From NCBI RefSeq assembly GCF_000348905.1, contig NZ_AOFT01000004.1:124001-188000 (forward strand): DNA of 64,000 nucleotides, read 5' to 3'. Below, piece after piece: positions 1 through 8,211 of the stretch. Position 1 is the first letter of the stretch. Each line of letters opens with the position of its first letter. The position numbers and the translations under genes are program-made. Source of the DNA: Bhargavaea cecembensis DSE10 (GTDB lineage Bacteria > Bacillota > Bacilli > Bacillales_A > Planococcaceae). Under the pieces are notes generated by a model. It searched no databases. It had not been told where the DNA came from and saw only the letters and a program-made list of their open reading frames with translations.

Positions 1-69
1 GCGGAGAGAACCCTCTTTGGAGGACAAGCGCCCATAAAAATAAGGAAGACCAATGACTTTTTGGGACAT
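1..69 (-). CDS. 5' end of an unrecognised gene running off the left edge
   Basis: Only the first 23 codons are in the window, starting with ATG at 69 and reading MSQKVIGLPYFYGRLSSKEG and three more residues with no stop. The start is supported by a strong ribosome site (AAAAGGGAGGT, plus-strand 77-87 reverse complement) seven bases upstream. Nothing in the fragment identifies a family. Confidence 0.5.
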   Translation of the reverse strand, partial: MSQKVIGLPYFYGRLSSKEGSLR

Positions 70-120
70 GTTATTTACCTCCCTTTTAGACAACCGGCCA
101 CTCTTACTGCGATCCGGAAC

Positions 121-150
121 AAAAAAAACCGGCCTCCAGAAGCCGGTTTT
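121..150. terminator. Hairpin with T-tract upstream of the edge gene
   Basis: A nine-base-pair stem (125-133 with 142-150, core CCGGC/GCCGG) is flanked by eight A's on the plus strand, so on the minus strand it is a textbook intrinsic terminator. It sits in front of the edge gene at 69, where it could be a leader attenuator, or it may end a transcript crossing from the right. The rest of 70-254 shows nothing else. Confidence 0.55.
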
Positions 151-254
151 CTGCATCTCATTTTTTAGTTGGCCAGTGCTGCCGGATCCCCGGTTTCTTC
201 ATGTGAAACTTCCCACCCCCTTTTTCCGTATAACTGGAAAAGGAGTGAACGGAC

Positions 255-440
255 ATGAGAGAAAAAACGAGAGGCACCTTCAATAGCGCTGGCATTGCCA
301 TCGGGATCAGCTACGCCTTCGTCTTTGGCATGCTGTTCGAGAACATCGCCCTCGGCATCTCATTCGGACTCATCTTCTCCATCGTCTTCAGCAACGTCTT
401 TAACGGGGCAAATAGAAAAAAGCGGGAGAGATGTGACTGA
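255..440 (+). CDS. Small two-helix membrane protein, unknown function
   Basis: This 61-aa protein has a charged N-terminus (MREKTRGTF), two hydrophobic stretches at roughly residues 12-30 and 33-50 (the second rich in F, I and S), and a basic tail (NRKKRERCD). The start has a good ribosome site (AAGGAGT, nine bases before ATG). Its stop overlaps the ATG of the next tiny gene (TGATG), so the two are translationally coupled. I do not recognise the family; small paired membrane proteins can be holin-like or regulatory, but nothing here decides. Confidence 0.65.
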   Translation: MREKTRGTFNSAGIAIGISYAFVFGMLFENIALGISFGLIFSIVFSNVFNGANRKKRERCD

Positions 441-595
441 TGCCGGGCGAAAAGCGGAGCTCCGACGTTAATTGGACTTGGCTGACGATGGGGATGTGTG
501 CAGGCCTCCTCGTCGACATCCTGACCGACAGCATGCCGTTCGGGATCCTGGCCGGCTTTGCCTTTGCGTTAATCTTTGCACCGACTCCACAATAA
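440..595 (+). CDS. Second small membrane protein, coupled to the first
   Basis: A 51-aa protein begins at the ATG overlapping the previous stop and ends at 593-595, just before a terminator. It starts MPGEKRSSDVNWTWLTMG and has two hydrophobic segments (about residues 14-27 and 33-48) separated by an acidic turn (VDILTDSMPFG). The overlap, shared two-helix layout and common terminator suggest the pair forms one membrane unit. The family is not recognised. Confidence 0.55.
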   Translation: MPGEKRSSDVNWTWLTMGMCAGLLVDILTDSMPFGILAGFAFALIFAPTPQ

Positions 596-598
596 AAA

Positions 599-630
599 GA
601 GGAAGCCGGGCATCAATGCCGGCTTCCTCT
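599..630. terminator. Bidirectional terminator
   Basis: The stem GAGGAAGCCGG / CCGGCTTCCTC has A's on its left and TTTATT on its right. It sits between the convergent small membrane pair and the amidohydrolase and can serve both. Confidence 0.85.
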
Positions 631-633
631 TTA

Positions 634-1824
634 TTAATGGACCGCGTTCAAATAATCCACAGCGAACCCGCTCATGGCGATGATCCCCGTCGGAATCGCC
701 TTTTCATCAAAAACGATGCCCGGGTTGTGCAGAGAGAGATGGGTGCGGCTGTCTTCGGCGTTCCTCGTGCCGAGCCGGAACAGCATGCCCGGAATCTGCT
801 CGAGATAATAGGCGAAGTCTTCGCTGCCCGTCGACGGTTCTTTCAGATAGTCGATGTTTTCCTGACCGAGGTGCTTTTTGAGCGACTGTTCCAATTGGCC
901 GACCAGGTGCGGATCATTGATGACCGGCGGACATCCCGCCCCCTTGAAATCAACCTCTGCCTCTGCATTCGATGCGGCAGCGACGTGGTGGGCGATTTCC
1001 TTCATGCGCTTTTTGATGTAATCGCGGGTCGTCTGGCTGAGCGTGCGAACAGTACCCGATACGTTCACATCGGTCGCGATGACATTATTAGCGGTGCCTC
1101 CATCGATCTGGCCCGCCGTAATGACAGCCGGGTCGAACGGTGACAGGTTCCGGGAGATGATACGCTGGAACAGGTCCACGACATCACCCGCCACCGGCAC
1201 GGGATCGACCGCTTTTTCCGGATGGGCGCCGTGGCCGCCCGTACCCTTGACAGTCACATGGAACGTATCGTTCGCCGCGGTCATCGGGCCGGGCCGGATG
1301 CCGATTTTCCCTGCATCGGTCGACGGCCATGTATGGAGACACACCGCGTGGTCAGGCTTCGGATTCTCGAGCACGCCCGCCTCAATCAGTTCCGGGGCGC
1401 CCCCCGCCTTTTCTTCTGATGGCTGGAAGACGAACTTGATCGTGCCCTTCCAATCATCGCGCGTCCGATCAAGCACCTTTGCTGCACCGATCAGCACGGT
1501 CGTATGGATGTCATGGCCGCAGGCGTGCATGACATTCGGCTTCTCAGAAGCGAACTCCACACCGGACTCCTCCATCAGCGGCAGTGCATCCAGGTCCGCC
1601 CGCAGCATAAGGACAGGTCCGTCACCGGCCTTCCCGTGCATTAGCCCGACCGCGCCCGTCTCAAGGCCAAGCTCCTGCCACTCGATAGTCGTATCCTTCA
1701 GCTGTTCCTTCACGAACTTGGTGGTCTCGTATTCCTCATGGCTCAGCTCCGGATGCATGTGGATATGCCTCCGGATGCGGATCATTTCCTCTTTAATCTC
1801 TTCAACGATTGCTTGAATCTCCAT
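634..1824 (-). CDS. M20D-family amidohydrolase (N-acyl-amino acid / hippurate hydrolase type)
   Basis: This 396-aa cytosolic metallopeptidase-fold enzyme would hydrolyse an N-acyl or amide bond of an amino-acid conjugate. M20D hallmarks are visible: HACGHDIHTTVLIGAA (metal ligands, about residue 102), PSEEKAGGA with the catalytic glutamate pair, the central dimerisation domain (GGHGAHPEKAVDPV), and the C-terminal TGSEDFAYY. Length is normal for the family. I start at the ATG at 1824 because GGAGG lies five bases before it; the TTG one codon earlier is too close. It is monocistronic, and the substrate cannot be told from sequence. Confidence 0.85.
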   Translation of the reverse strand: MEIQAIVEEIKEEMIRIRRHIHMHPELSHEEYETTKFVKEQLKDTTIEWQELGLETGAVGLMHGKAGDGPVLMLRADLDALPLMEESGVEFASEKPNVMHACGHDIHTTVLIGAAKVLDRTRDDWKGTIKFVFQPSEEKAGGAPELIEAGVLENPKPDHAVCLHTWPSTDAGKIGIRPGPMTAANDTFHVTVKGTGGHGAHPEKAVDPVPVAGDVVDLFQRIISRNLSPFDPAVITAGQIDGGTANNVIATDVNVSGTVRTLSQTTRDYIKKRMKEIAHHVAAASNAEAEVDFKGAGCPPVINDPHLVGQLEQSLKKHLGQENIDYLKEPSTGSEDFAYYLEQIPGMLFRLGTRNAEDSRTHLSLHNPGIVFDEKAIPTGIIAMSGFAVDYLNAVH

Positions 1825-1914
1825 CAAATCCTCCGTTCTGTTTGGGTTTGGATTCTATCTCCCGATACCTTTCCATTACCCGCAACTGCCCGGAGGTATG
1901 TATGGTTCCCTCCC

Positions 1915-2160
1915 TCACCTGCCCTTCATTTGATCCGACAACCTGCCTTCCGCCCATTCAAGCACCGCCTCACCCGTCCTCCGCTCCGATGCAGCGGCCC
2001 GCAGCACCTCAAACACTTTCCCTTCGCCATAACCGCCGATCAGCTCAATCAGGCAGCCGTAGGCAAACAGGTCGAGCGGAGCGATCCTCGCATCATAGAA
2101 AAACAGGATTTCGTTCACCGGGTCCATCCGGTCAAGCCCGCCCGTTCCTTCCCGTTCCAT
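1915..2160 (-). CDS. Small hypothetical protein downstream of comK
   Basis: This 81-aa protein starts at the ATG at 2160 with AAGGAG eight bases upstream and begins MEREGTGGLDRMDPVNEILF. A longer in-frame reading back to 2271 would run through the comK terminator and lacks a ribosome site, so I reject it. The middle is hydrophobic and Gly-rich (YGCLIELIGGYGEGKVFEV), followed by a charged helix. No family is recognised. No clear terminator lies between it and the amidohydrolase start, so the two could be co-transcribed. Confidence 0.5.
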   Translation of the reverse strand: MEREGTGGLDRMDPVNEILFFYDARIAPLDLFAYGCLIELIGGYGEGKVFEVLRAAASERRTGEAVLEWAEGRLSDQMKGR

Positions 2161-2230
2161 CCCATCCGCTCCTTCCGGTTTCTTTCCATTTAGATAGGCC
2201 CCCAGGAAGGGAAGTGGACATCCGAGCGCC

Positions 2231-2262
2231 AAAATAAGCCCCTGCTCTTCGCTGAGCAGGGG
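2231..2262 (-). terminator. comK terminator
   Basis: The stem CCCCTGCTC / GAGCAGGGG (2239-2247 with 2254-2262) is followed on the minus strand by CTTATTTT, immediately after the comK stop. Confidence 0.75.
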
Positions 2263-2267
2263 TGGGT

Positions 2268-2813
2268 TCAATTGTCTTCGAAGTTCCGCTGTCCCTCCCG
2301 TTTGACTAGATGGTAGCTTTTTTGGGGCTCCCGGACGAGGAGGATCCGGGTTTTTCGGCGTTCGACAAGCTGGTATTTAAACCGAAGGGCTTTCTGGAAC
2401 TGATTGTGGAAGCTGAATCGGCTGACAGGCAGCGTGACGGTGTGGCCGTTCGTTAGCGTCACGCAGGTCTTCCCCTTCTCCACCGCCTCATAGCGCTCAA
2501 TGTGGTGCAGGGCGAACCAGGTGCAGTCTTCGCGCGAAGGCGAAGTGGTCGGAAAGAGGATGATCGTCTCCTCCCCCTCTATGCGGACAGGCGTGTTATG
2601 CGTTCTCGACAGGATGTAATTGGCGCCGTCCCGCGCGCCGCGGAAGCTGGTTCCCTGCGTCCGCAGCGTTCGGTCAATCAGTTGTGTCGGGCTTTCCCCG
2701 ACCGTGACATATTCATCCGGCAGCAGCACTTTTGCGTGCAGGTCCCCAAAAGCGTCATACTCCGGAACAATTCCCAGCGTCTCCTGTCCTATCAGGAACA
2801 TGGCTGATTCCAT
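2268..2813 (-). CDS. comK: Competence transcription factor ComK
   Basis: ComK is the master activator of the DNA-uptake (competence) regulon in Bacillales, binding paired AT-rich K-boxes. The 181-aa product shows the family core: the IDRTLRTQGTSFRGARDGA stretch, then IILFPTTSPSREDCTW matching the FPT-S/T-x-R-x-x-C-x-W signature, then LTNGHTVTLPVSRFSFHNQF. I start at the ATG at 2813, which has AAAGGGG eight bases upstream; the earlier in-frame ATG at 2849 has no ribosome site. The C-terminal tail (HLVKREGQRNFEDN) is where B. subtilis ComK is bound for MecA/ClpCP proteolysis. A TATAAT at 3019-3024 (minus strand) implies a long leader. Confidence 0.88.
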   Translation of the reverse strand: MESAMFLIGQETLGIVPEYDAFGDLHAKVLLPDEYVTVGESPTQLIDRTLRTQGTSFRGARDGANYILSRTHNTPVRIEGEETIILFPTTSPSREDCTWFALHHIERYEAVEKGKTCVTLTNGHTVTLPVSRFSFHNQFQKALRFKYQLVERRKTRILLVREPQKSYHLVKREGQRNFEDN

Positions 2814-3105
2814 TCCCCCATCCCCTTTATCTTTTCTGGCAACGCCCATGAAACGCTTAAGCTCAATCTTGTTCCTTATGTACCGCCATTCACCCGTTTC
2901 ATCCCCCTCACCTCACACCCCTCGACTAAGAAAAAGGAACCGGACTGACAAGGAAGCAAATGACCCACTAAAATCCAAATCATTGGAATAAATGAGTGAT
3001 GATTCCCTTTCTGACTTCATTATAGATATACCCGTTGATAAAAGTCTATCTATTTTGACAATTAAAGTTGATTATTGCTAAATATTGTCGCTGAACGTGA
3101 AAAAG
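2814..3105 (-). promoter_or_regulatory. comK upstream region
   Basis: About 290 bases without a gene. On the minus strand it carries a TATAAT -10 (3019-3024) without a good -35, in an AT-rich block (3020-3090). I could not place a clean pair of AAAA-N5-TTTT K-boxes, so autoregulation is only expected by analogy. This would leave a leader of about 200 bases. Confidence 0.4.
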
Positions 3106-3124
3106 CCGCCTGGAGAACAGGCGG
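3100..3124 (-). terminator. Terminator of the unknown 467-aa gene
   Basis: The stem CCGCCTG / CAGGCGG (3106-3124) is followed on the minus strand by CTTTTTC. Confidence 0.8.
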
Positions 3125-3158
3125 TTCTGGATGCATTAAATGGATGGTGGCTCCTAGC

Positions 3159-4562
3159 TCAGCTTTCCCCTTTAAGACGCTCTGGCCTCTTCATCCACGG
3201 AACCTGTTCCAGCCTGCCCGGGCGCTCCCCGCCGGCCAGCAGGTTGTTGTACTGGCCGGTGTAGCCCAGCAAGTGGAGAAGTGCGAGCTCGAGGTACTGA
3301 ATGCCAAGCTGGAGGATGGCTTCCTTGTCCCGGTCTCCGAGAGACTGGAGATTGCGCCGGTTGGCATGGATCGTTTCCTTGTAATAGGCGGCAATCAGCT
3401 GCGGGCCGTCCGCATAGCCGCCGGTCCGTATGGTGTGCCGGGGGATGGATACCGGGATGGCGCAAAACTGGAGAAGCCTGCGAATCTGCATATCCACAGG
3501 GAATCTTTCGAACTCCTGGGCGGATAGGACCTTTTCTTCCTCGACGAGCACTTTCCATGCCAGCTTCACCAATGCGGCGTGGACAGAGACCAGACGGTTC
3601 TCCGTGAAGCCCGACGATTTCGAACTGAGATACCAGTGCAGCAGTCGCGGAAGCGTCTGCTGCCAATGCGGAATCGTGAATTTCTCCATCACGCTTTCCA
3701 CGAGGCGGCCGAGTTTATCCTCTGGATCATTTTCCACGCCGGGACACCAGTTGGCCTGGTTTCTCCAGCTGTCGATTGCCGGTACCCGGTACTGCTTGAA
3801 CACGCCGCCTTTTGAATCACTGCCCTGGATGCTGCAGATGCCGACGGACCGGCCCGCATTAAAGGACAGCACCCAATTCAGGGCATCGATCAGTTCATTG
3901 ATCGTCTGCGGATCGGCCGGCTGCCTGTCGGTCCGTTCGATCAGACCGGCATGCGTCACCCCGTAGCCCCCCAGTTCATCCAGGCTCCGATACGTCTCGT
4001 CGTAGTTATGGACCTGATCGAATGTGAGCCGGTATGCACCGTGGCGGACCCGCATTCTCCCCCTGTAGATCAGATTCAGGTGACGGATCGGCTCGCCTGC
4101 TGTCCCGTAGAAATTCACGACCGAGAAATGGACCCGATCAGCCGGACGCAACGGCTGGCTGAACGCCCCCCTGACGGAGCCTGCCAATTCGGCTCTTTCC
4201 ATGTTAAACCGATTGATGAACGCCTCTCCCCGGAATCCGGCCGGTGTCATCATGTTATAGGTGCGGAAAACGGATTCCTGCAGAAGATTCTCGGCCTTCT
4301 CCGCCGGTATGCCGAGCCCGGTGATGGTACCCACCCATTCAATCTTCAATTCCGGGTACCATTTAAGCGTAACCTGGCCGTTCAGCCGGAAGATCTCCAC
4401 ACCGTCTTCCAATGTAAACTCGCCCGAATACAGATGCACTGCCTGATTGACAAAGTTCATTTTGAGCGGGGAGACCAATGCATCCTCCACACCCGCCGGA
4501 TTTTGCCCCTCTTCCCCAAATAACCGCAACGCCTGTTTCCGACGAGCCGATTCCACATTCAT
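3159..4562 (-). CDS. Unknown 467-aa protein with a possible HEPN-like C-terminal half
   Basis: I do not recognise this protein with confidence. I start at the ATG at 4562, which has AGAGGAGT about ten bases upstream; earlier ATGs lack a site. The first ~260 residues look beta-rich with repeated short strands (VHLYSGEFTLEDGVEIFRL, VTLKWYPELKIEWVG). The second half is helical and contains R323-LVSV-H328, an R-x4-H pattern as seen in HEPN ribonucleases, set in a helix (TENRLVSVHAALVKLAWKVL). Two-part proteins of this size with a beta N-half and HEPN C-half (ApeA-like or SPbeta YopA-like) occur in phage-defence or phage settings, but that is only a resemblance. It is monocistronic. Confidence 0.6.
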   Translation of the reverse strand: MNVESARRKQALRLFGEEGQNPAGVEDALVSPLKMNFVNQAVHLYSGEFTLEDGVEIFRLNGQVTLKWYPELKIEWVGTITGLGIPAEKAENLLQESVFRTYNMMTPAGFRGEAFINRFNMERAELAGSVRGAFSQPLRPADRVHFSVVNFYGTAGEPIRHLNLIYRGRMRVRHGAYRLTFDQVHNYDETYRSLDELGGYGVTHAGLIERTDRQPADPQTINELIDALNWVLSFNAGRSVGICSIQGSDSKGGVFKQYRVPAIDSWRNQANWCPGVENDPEDKLGRLVESVMEKFTIPHWQQTLPRLLHWYLSSKSSGFTENRLVSVHAALVKLAWKVLVEEEKVLSAQEFERFPVDMQIRRLLQFCAIPVSIPRHTIRTGGYADGPQLIAAYYKETIHANRRNLQSLGDRDKEAILQLGIQYLELALLHLLGYTGQYNNLLAGGERPGRLEQVPWMKRPERLKGES

Positions 4563-5079
4563 TACCGGTTGACTCCTCTCCATTCCCATGATCATCATTT
4601 TACGACCGGTGACCTCGTCAGCAAAAACGTTTATGCCCTGTCGAATTGGCCCCATCTCCGATGGCAACTGCCTATCAGCGGTTCCAACTTGCGACCCCTT
4701 CCGACCTGTTCACACAATCCCTTGTCCATTTCCTCATCCCTATGAGGAAACTCCTAATGTTTTTCTATCATAGCATCCGGTTACCCCTGAAAATATAGAA
4801 CCAAAGACCGAACATTTCGTATCATTTCTACACGAACAGCGCTGAATCGACAACATGCCTCCTGTCTCGCAAAAGCGGACCTGTTTCTATGAAAAACTGC
4901 ACCATCAAACAGGGCTTCGGTTAGCCAATGCCTTGAAGACTTAAAGTTATATTGGACTGCATAAAACCCTCCAAAATGCTGAATGGCCTCCAATGGCGTA
5001 AGTTCCAGACCATGCAGGACCGGCAAATCGCTTCTCAGCCGTTTTATATGAATACTAATCAATAGAATTCAAACTGGAA
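4563..5079. other. Gene-poor stretch before the TRAP operon
   Basis: About 520 bases with no supported gene. A 93-codon minus-strand reading frame (4781-5062) has no ribosome site and no recognisable product. I see no repeat or hairpin of note. The right end grades into the TRAP promoter region. Confidence 0.4.
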
Positions 5080-5097
5080 TCCGCTAATTTTTATCAG
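5080..5097 (+). promoter_or_regulatory. Shared island motif, copy 1 (TRAP operon)
   Basis: TCCGCTAATTTTTATCAG matches three other copies in this window (14914, 24849, 30656), each in the upstream region of a catabolic operon. It lies about 118 bases before the dctP start and probably binds an island regulator. Confidence 0.55.
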
Positions 5098-5182
5098 AAA
5101 TACAATGTTTTAGGAAATCTATTGCCGTAGATTCCTTTTGTTTCCCCCTGTACGATGTGATTAGATTCGTTGCAGCGTTTTT

Positions 5183-5196
5183 TGTAAGCGCTTCAA
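5183..5196 (+). promoter_or_regulatory. cre-like site
   Basis: TGTAAGCGCTTCAA resembles the CcpA operator TGWAANCGNTNWCA, with two mismatches at the 3' end. It lies just upstream of the dctP ribosome site, where CcpA binding would act as a roadblock. Confidence 0.45.
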
Positions 5197-5214
5197 CCGG
5201 GAGGGGATGTTTAA

Positions 5215-6231
5215 TTGAAAACGAAATGGCTTTCGATTGTTGGATGTTTGATGTTGCTGACGCTTTCGGCGTGCGGCCAGGATGAGATTGCAGATGGGGA
5301 GGCAAAAGCCTCGGGAGAATCTGCAGAACTCCGTTTTGGCCATGCAGCGCCGGCCACTGATCCTGGAGGCCTGTTTGCAGACAAGATCGCCGCGGATGCG
5401 AAAGAACAGACCGATGGTGCGCTGGCCATCAATGTATTCCCCGGCAGCCAGCTTGGAGGCGAAGTAGAAATGGTTGAACAGGTCCGTGCGGGTACAATCG
5501 ACATTGCACTTGTCACCTCCGGCGCATTGTCCAACTTCGTCAGTGACCTGGCCGTACTGGACCTGCCCTTCCTGTTTGATGACCTCGAGCACGCTCAAAC
5601 CGTCCTGAGCAGCGAAGTAGGTGATGAGTTCAAGGCGCAGGCAAGCGAACAGGGCCTCAAGATTCTCACATTCTTCGACTACGGCGTCGCGAATATCGCC
5701 AACAACAAAGTGGATGTCACCTCGGTCGCCGACATGGATGGCCTGAAGATGCGTACGCTCGAGAACGAGATTTTCATCGACACGTTCAAGGCCCTTGGTT
5801 CCGATGCAGTCCCGATCCCTTATCCTGAGCTTTACACGTCCATCCAGCAGGGAGTCGTCAATGGAACAGATGCGCTCAATGTCACAATGACGGGCGGCAA
5901 GCTCTATGAAGTCACGAAACACTTTTCCAAAGTCAATCTGAGCTACCGTGCGGGTGTCATTGTCATGAACCAGTCGAAATACGACAGTCTGCCTGAAGAC
6001 ATGAAAGAAAAGCTGGATCAGGCAGTAGCCGACGGGACTGCTCACTATCATGAAACGATTTACCCGGAATATGAAGCTTCTGCCGATCAGCTTATGGAAG
6101 ACAACGGCGTCAAGATCATCGAGAAAGAAGATATCGATATCGACTCCTTCAAAAAAGCCGTGGAGCCTGTCTACGAAAAGCATGAATCCGAATTCGGCGA
6201 TATCGTGGAACGGATCCGGAACGCTCAATAA
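5215..6231 (+). CDS. dctP: TRAP transporter solute-binding lipoprotein (DctP family)
   Basis: The 338-aa extracytoplasmic receptor of a Na+-coupled TRAP uptake system would capture a carboxylate and deliver it to DctQM. A lipoprotein signal peptide ends in LTLSAC (Cys at about residue 20). Family features follow: ELRFGHAAPATDPGG, VFPGSQLGGEVEMVEQVRAG, the DLPFLFDD hinge, and GLKMRTLENEIF with the conserved Arg that usually pairs with the ligand carboxylate. The start is TTG, eight bases after GGGAGGGG. It is first in dctPQM. The shared 18-bp motif upstream links it to the aromatic island, so the solute is plausibly an aromatic or ring-derived acid. Confidence 0.88.
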   Translation: MKTKWLSIVGCLMLLTLSACGQDEIADGEAKASGESAELRFGHAAPATDPGGLFADKIAADAKEQTDGALAINVFPGSQLGGEVEMVEQVRAGTIDIALVTSGALSNFVSDLAVLDLPFLFDDLEHAQTVLSSEVGDEFKAQASEQGLKILTFFDYGVANIANNKVDVTSVADMDGLKMRTLENEIFIDTFKALGSDAVPIPYPELYTSIQQGVVNGTDALNVTMTGGKLYEVTKHFSKVNLSYRAGVIVMNQSKYDSLPEDMKEKLDQAVADGTAHYHETIYPEYEASADQLMEDNGVKIIEKEDIDIDSFKKAVEPVYEKHESEFGDIVERIRNAQ

Positions 6232-6265
6232 AGCCTGAAAGGCGTTCGGTTAAGGAGGAGATCAA

Positions 6266-6754
6266 ATGTTTTCCAAAGTCATCCGGGTCCTCAATAAAAT
6301 CACGGAATATCTGACCATGGGGTTTCTATCCCTCATGGTCATCGTTATCTTTATGCAGATCATTTCAAGAGAACTGCTCGGAAATTCCTTCCCCTGGGTG
6401 GAGGAAGCCGCCAGATATCTGATGGTCTGGACCGCTTTCCTTGCGGCGGGCTTCACGTATCAGTATGCGGCCCATATGAGTATCGATGTCATTGCAAAGC
6501 GGCTGGCCGGTATGGCAGATCGGGTCATCAGGACAGTCGTATTCTTGCTCTGCCTCGCGTTTCTCTGGATCCTCTTCTCTAAAGGGATGGATCTGGTCAA
6601 CAGCTCCGCGGGAATCAGATCGACTGCACTGGAGCTGCCGATGTCCTTCGTCTATGCGGCACTGCCGATCAGCGCCGTTCTGCAGGCCCTCAATCTGTTT
6701 GATCTTTACTTTTTCAAGAAGGAACCGGTTAAGGCTGCGGAGGTGATGGAATGA
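6266..6754 (+). CDS. dctQ: TRAP transporter small membrane subunit (DctQ)
   Basis: The 162-aa four-helix subunit forms the TRAP membrane complex with DctM. Hydrophobic helices fall at about residues 13-35, 47-67, 88-108 and 128-150, with the family-typical SFPWVEEAARYLMVWTAFLA after helix 1. AGGAGGAG precedes the ATG, and the C-terminus overlaps the dctM start (ATGA). It lies between dctP and dctM in the usual order. Confidence 0.88.
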   Translation: MFSKVIRVLNKITEYLTMGFLSLMVIVIFMQIISRELLGNSFPWVEEAARYLMVWTAFLAAGFTYQYAAHMSIDVIAKRLAGMADRVIRTVVFLLCLAFLWILFSKGMDLVNSSAGIRSTALELPMSFVYAALPISAVLQALNLFDLYFFKKEPVKAAEVME

Positions 6755-8028
6755 CCGTCCTGCTGCTCATCGTCCTTTCCGTCCTGTTCTTCCTGAACGT
6801 TCCGATCGCCATCGCGCTTGGACTGTCCACGACATTGATTGTGCTGATGACGGGCACGCTCGACCTGAGCACACTGCCCCACCGGATGTTCACGACACTC
6901 GATTCCTTCCCGCTTTTGGCAGCACCGTTCTTCATTTTGGCGGGTAAGATTATGGAGCACGGCGGCATCTCGGAAAAGATCGTCAGCTTCGCCAACAGCC
7001 TGGTCGGCCATTTCCGGGGCGGTCTCGGACATGTTTCGGTCGTCGCCTGCATGTTTTTCGCAGCCCTATCCGGATCGGCGGTCGCAACAACTGCAGCTGT
7101 GGGAGGACTGCTTGTCCCCGCGATGGTGAAGGCCGGCTACGACAGGGGATTCTCTGCCTCGGTGCAGGCCGCGGGCGGAACGACAGGCGTCATGATCCCG
7201 CCGAGCGTCCCGATGGTCATGTTCGCGGTCAGTGCAGGCGTCTCCGTCGGCGACTTGTTTATTGCGGGAATCGTTCCCGGCATTCTTGTCGGACTTACCC
7301 TGATGATCTGGACATATATCTATTCGGTCCGTGCAAAAATTGAGATTAAGCAGCGTGCCAGTATAAAAGAAGTCTTTACAGCGTTCGCCCAGTCAGTACT
7401 GGCTATCCTTATGCCGATTATCATTCTGGGCGGCATCTACGGCGGTTACTTCACGCCTACAGAAGCATCAGTCATCGCCGTCGTCTACGGACTGCTCGTC
7501 GGCGCACTCGTCTACCGGCAGATCACATGGAACGTGCTGAAAAAAATCCTGCTGGAGACAGTCACTGTTGTTTCCGCACTGTCGTTCATCATCGCCACTG
7601 CATCGTTTTTCGGTTTTTATCTGACCATCGAGCAGATTCCGCAGCAGATTGGCGGTCTGATCACGAACGCCGACATCGCACCGATCATAGTGGTGCTGCT
7701 GATTGTGGCGCTCCTATTGGTCGTCGGCATGTTCATGGACGAAATATCGGCCATCATTATTCTGACCCCTATCCTGCTGCCCGTTGTCGTGGCAATCGGA
7801 ATGGACCCAATCCACTTCGGGGTCATCATGGTCATCAACCTGGCCATCGGACTGCTCACCCCGCCTGTCGGCCTCAGCATGTTCGTCGCCGCGAAAGTGG
7901 CGAATATCGAGCATGACAAGCTGATCAAGCCGCTGCTGCCGTTTATCTTCATTTTGGTGGTCGACGTGCTGATTTTGTACCTGATTCCGGAGATCTCGCT
8001 TGGGCTGCTGGAGTTTCAGAAGAATTAA
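6751..8028 (+). CDS. dctM: TRAP transporter large permease (DctM)
   Basis: The 425-aa transport-catalysing permease has about 12-13 hydrophobic segments. It shows DctM signatures such as ALSGSAVATTAAVGGLLVPA, AAGGTTGVMIPPSVPMVMFA, GGIYGGYFTPTEASVIAVVYG and INLAIGLLTPPVGLSMFVAA. Translation is coupled to dctQ by a four-base overlap. The operon ends at the terminator at 8032. Confidence 0.9.
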   Translation: MTVLLLIVLSVLFFLNVPIAIALGLSTTLIVLMTGTLDLSTLPHRMFTTLDSFPLLAAPFFILAGKIMEHGGISEKIVSFANSLVGHFRGGLGHVSVVACMFFAALSGSAVATTAAVGGLLVPAMVKAGYDRGFSASVQAAGGTTGVMIPPSVPMVMFAVSAGVSVGDLFIAGIVPGILVGLTLMIWTYIYSVRAKIEIKQRASIKEVFTAFAQSVLAILMPIIILGGIYGGYFTPTEASVIAVVYGLLVGALVYRQITWNVLKKILLETVTVVSALSFIIATASFFGFYLTIEQIPQQIGGLITNADIAPIIVVLLIVALLLVVGMFMDEISAIIILTPILLPVVVAIGMDPIHFGVIMVINLAIGLLTPPVGLSMFVAAKVANIEHDKLIKPLLPFIFILVVDVLILYLIPEISLGLLEFQKN

Positions 8029-8031
8029 ATG

Positions 8032-8060
8032 AAGGAGGACGCCCGAGTGGCGTCCTCCTT
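8032..8060 (+). terminator. TRAP operon terminator
   Basis: A twelve-base-pair perfect stem (AAGGAGGACGCC / GGCGTCCTCCTT) begins four bases after the dctM stop. It has a short T-tract. Confidence 0.85.
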
Positions 8061-8091
8061 TACGTTTCAGTCAGTTTGGTTCGGAAGTTTT

Positions 8092-8202
8092 TCTGAAATT
8101 ACATATTGGGGCTGTGAGATTACACATTGCCTGTCTGAGATTGCACAATGTCCTCGCGAGACTTCAGATTGTGGTCGCGATTCTACTTTTACAGATTGTA
8201 CC
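8092..8202. repeat. 21-bp-period degenerate tandem array A
   Basis: Units begin at 8092, 8113, 8134, 8155 and 8176, exactly 21 bases apart; the last carries a small insertion. The shared core is about TGAGATTACACATTG. The array lies 32 bases downstream of the TRAP terminator and ends at the convergent MFS stop. The start frame has no stop codons and reads as seven-residue repeats, but there is no gene signal. Confidence 0.75.
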
Positions 8203-8211
8203 ATTGACTCA

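Noticed and set aside
472-1143. 223-codon plus-strand frame
   Set aside because: Antisense to the M20 amidohydrolase and overlapping the small membrane gene; high-GC shadow frame.
4781-5062. 93-codon minus-strand frame
   Set aside because: No ribosome site, no family resemblance, and it extends into the TRAP upstream region close to the shared motif.
5161-6228. 355-codon minus-strand frame
   Set aside because: Exact antisense of dctP, which has a signal peptide, ribosome site and operon context.
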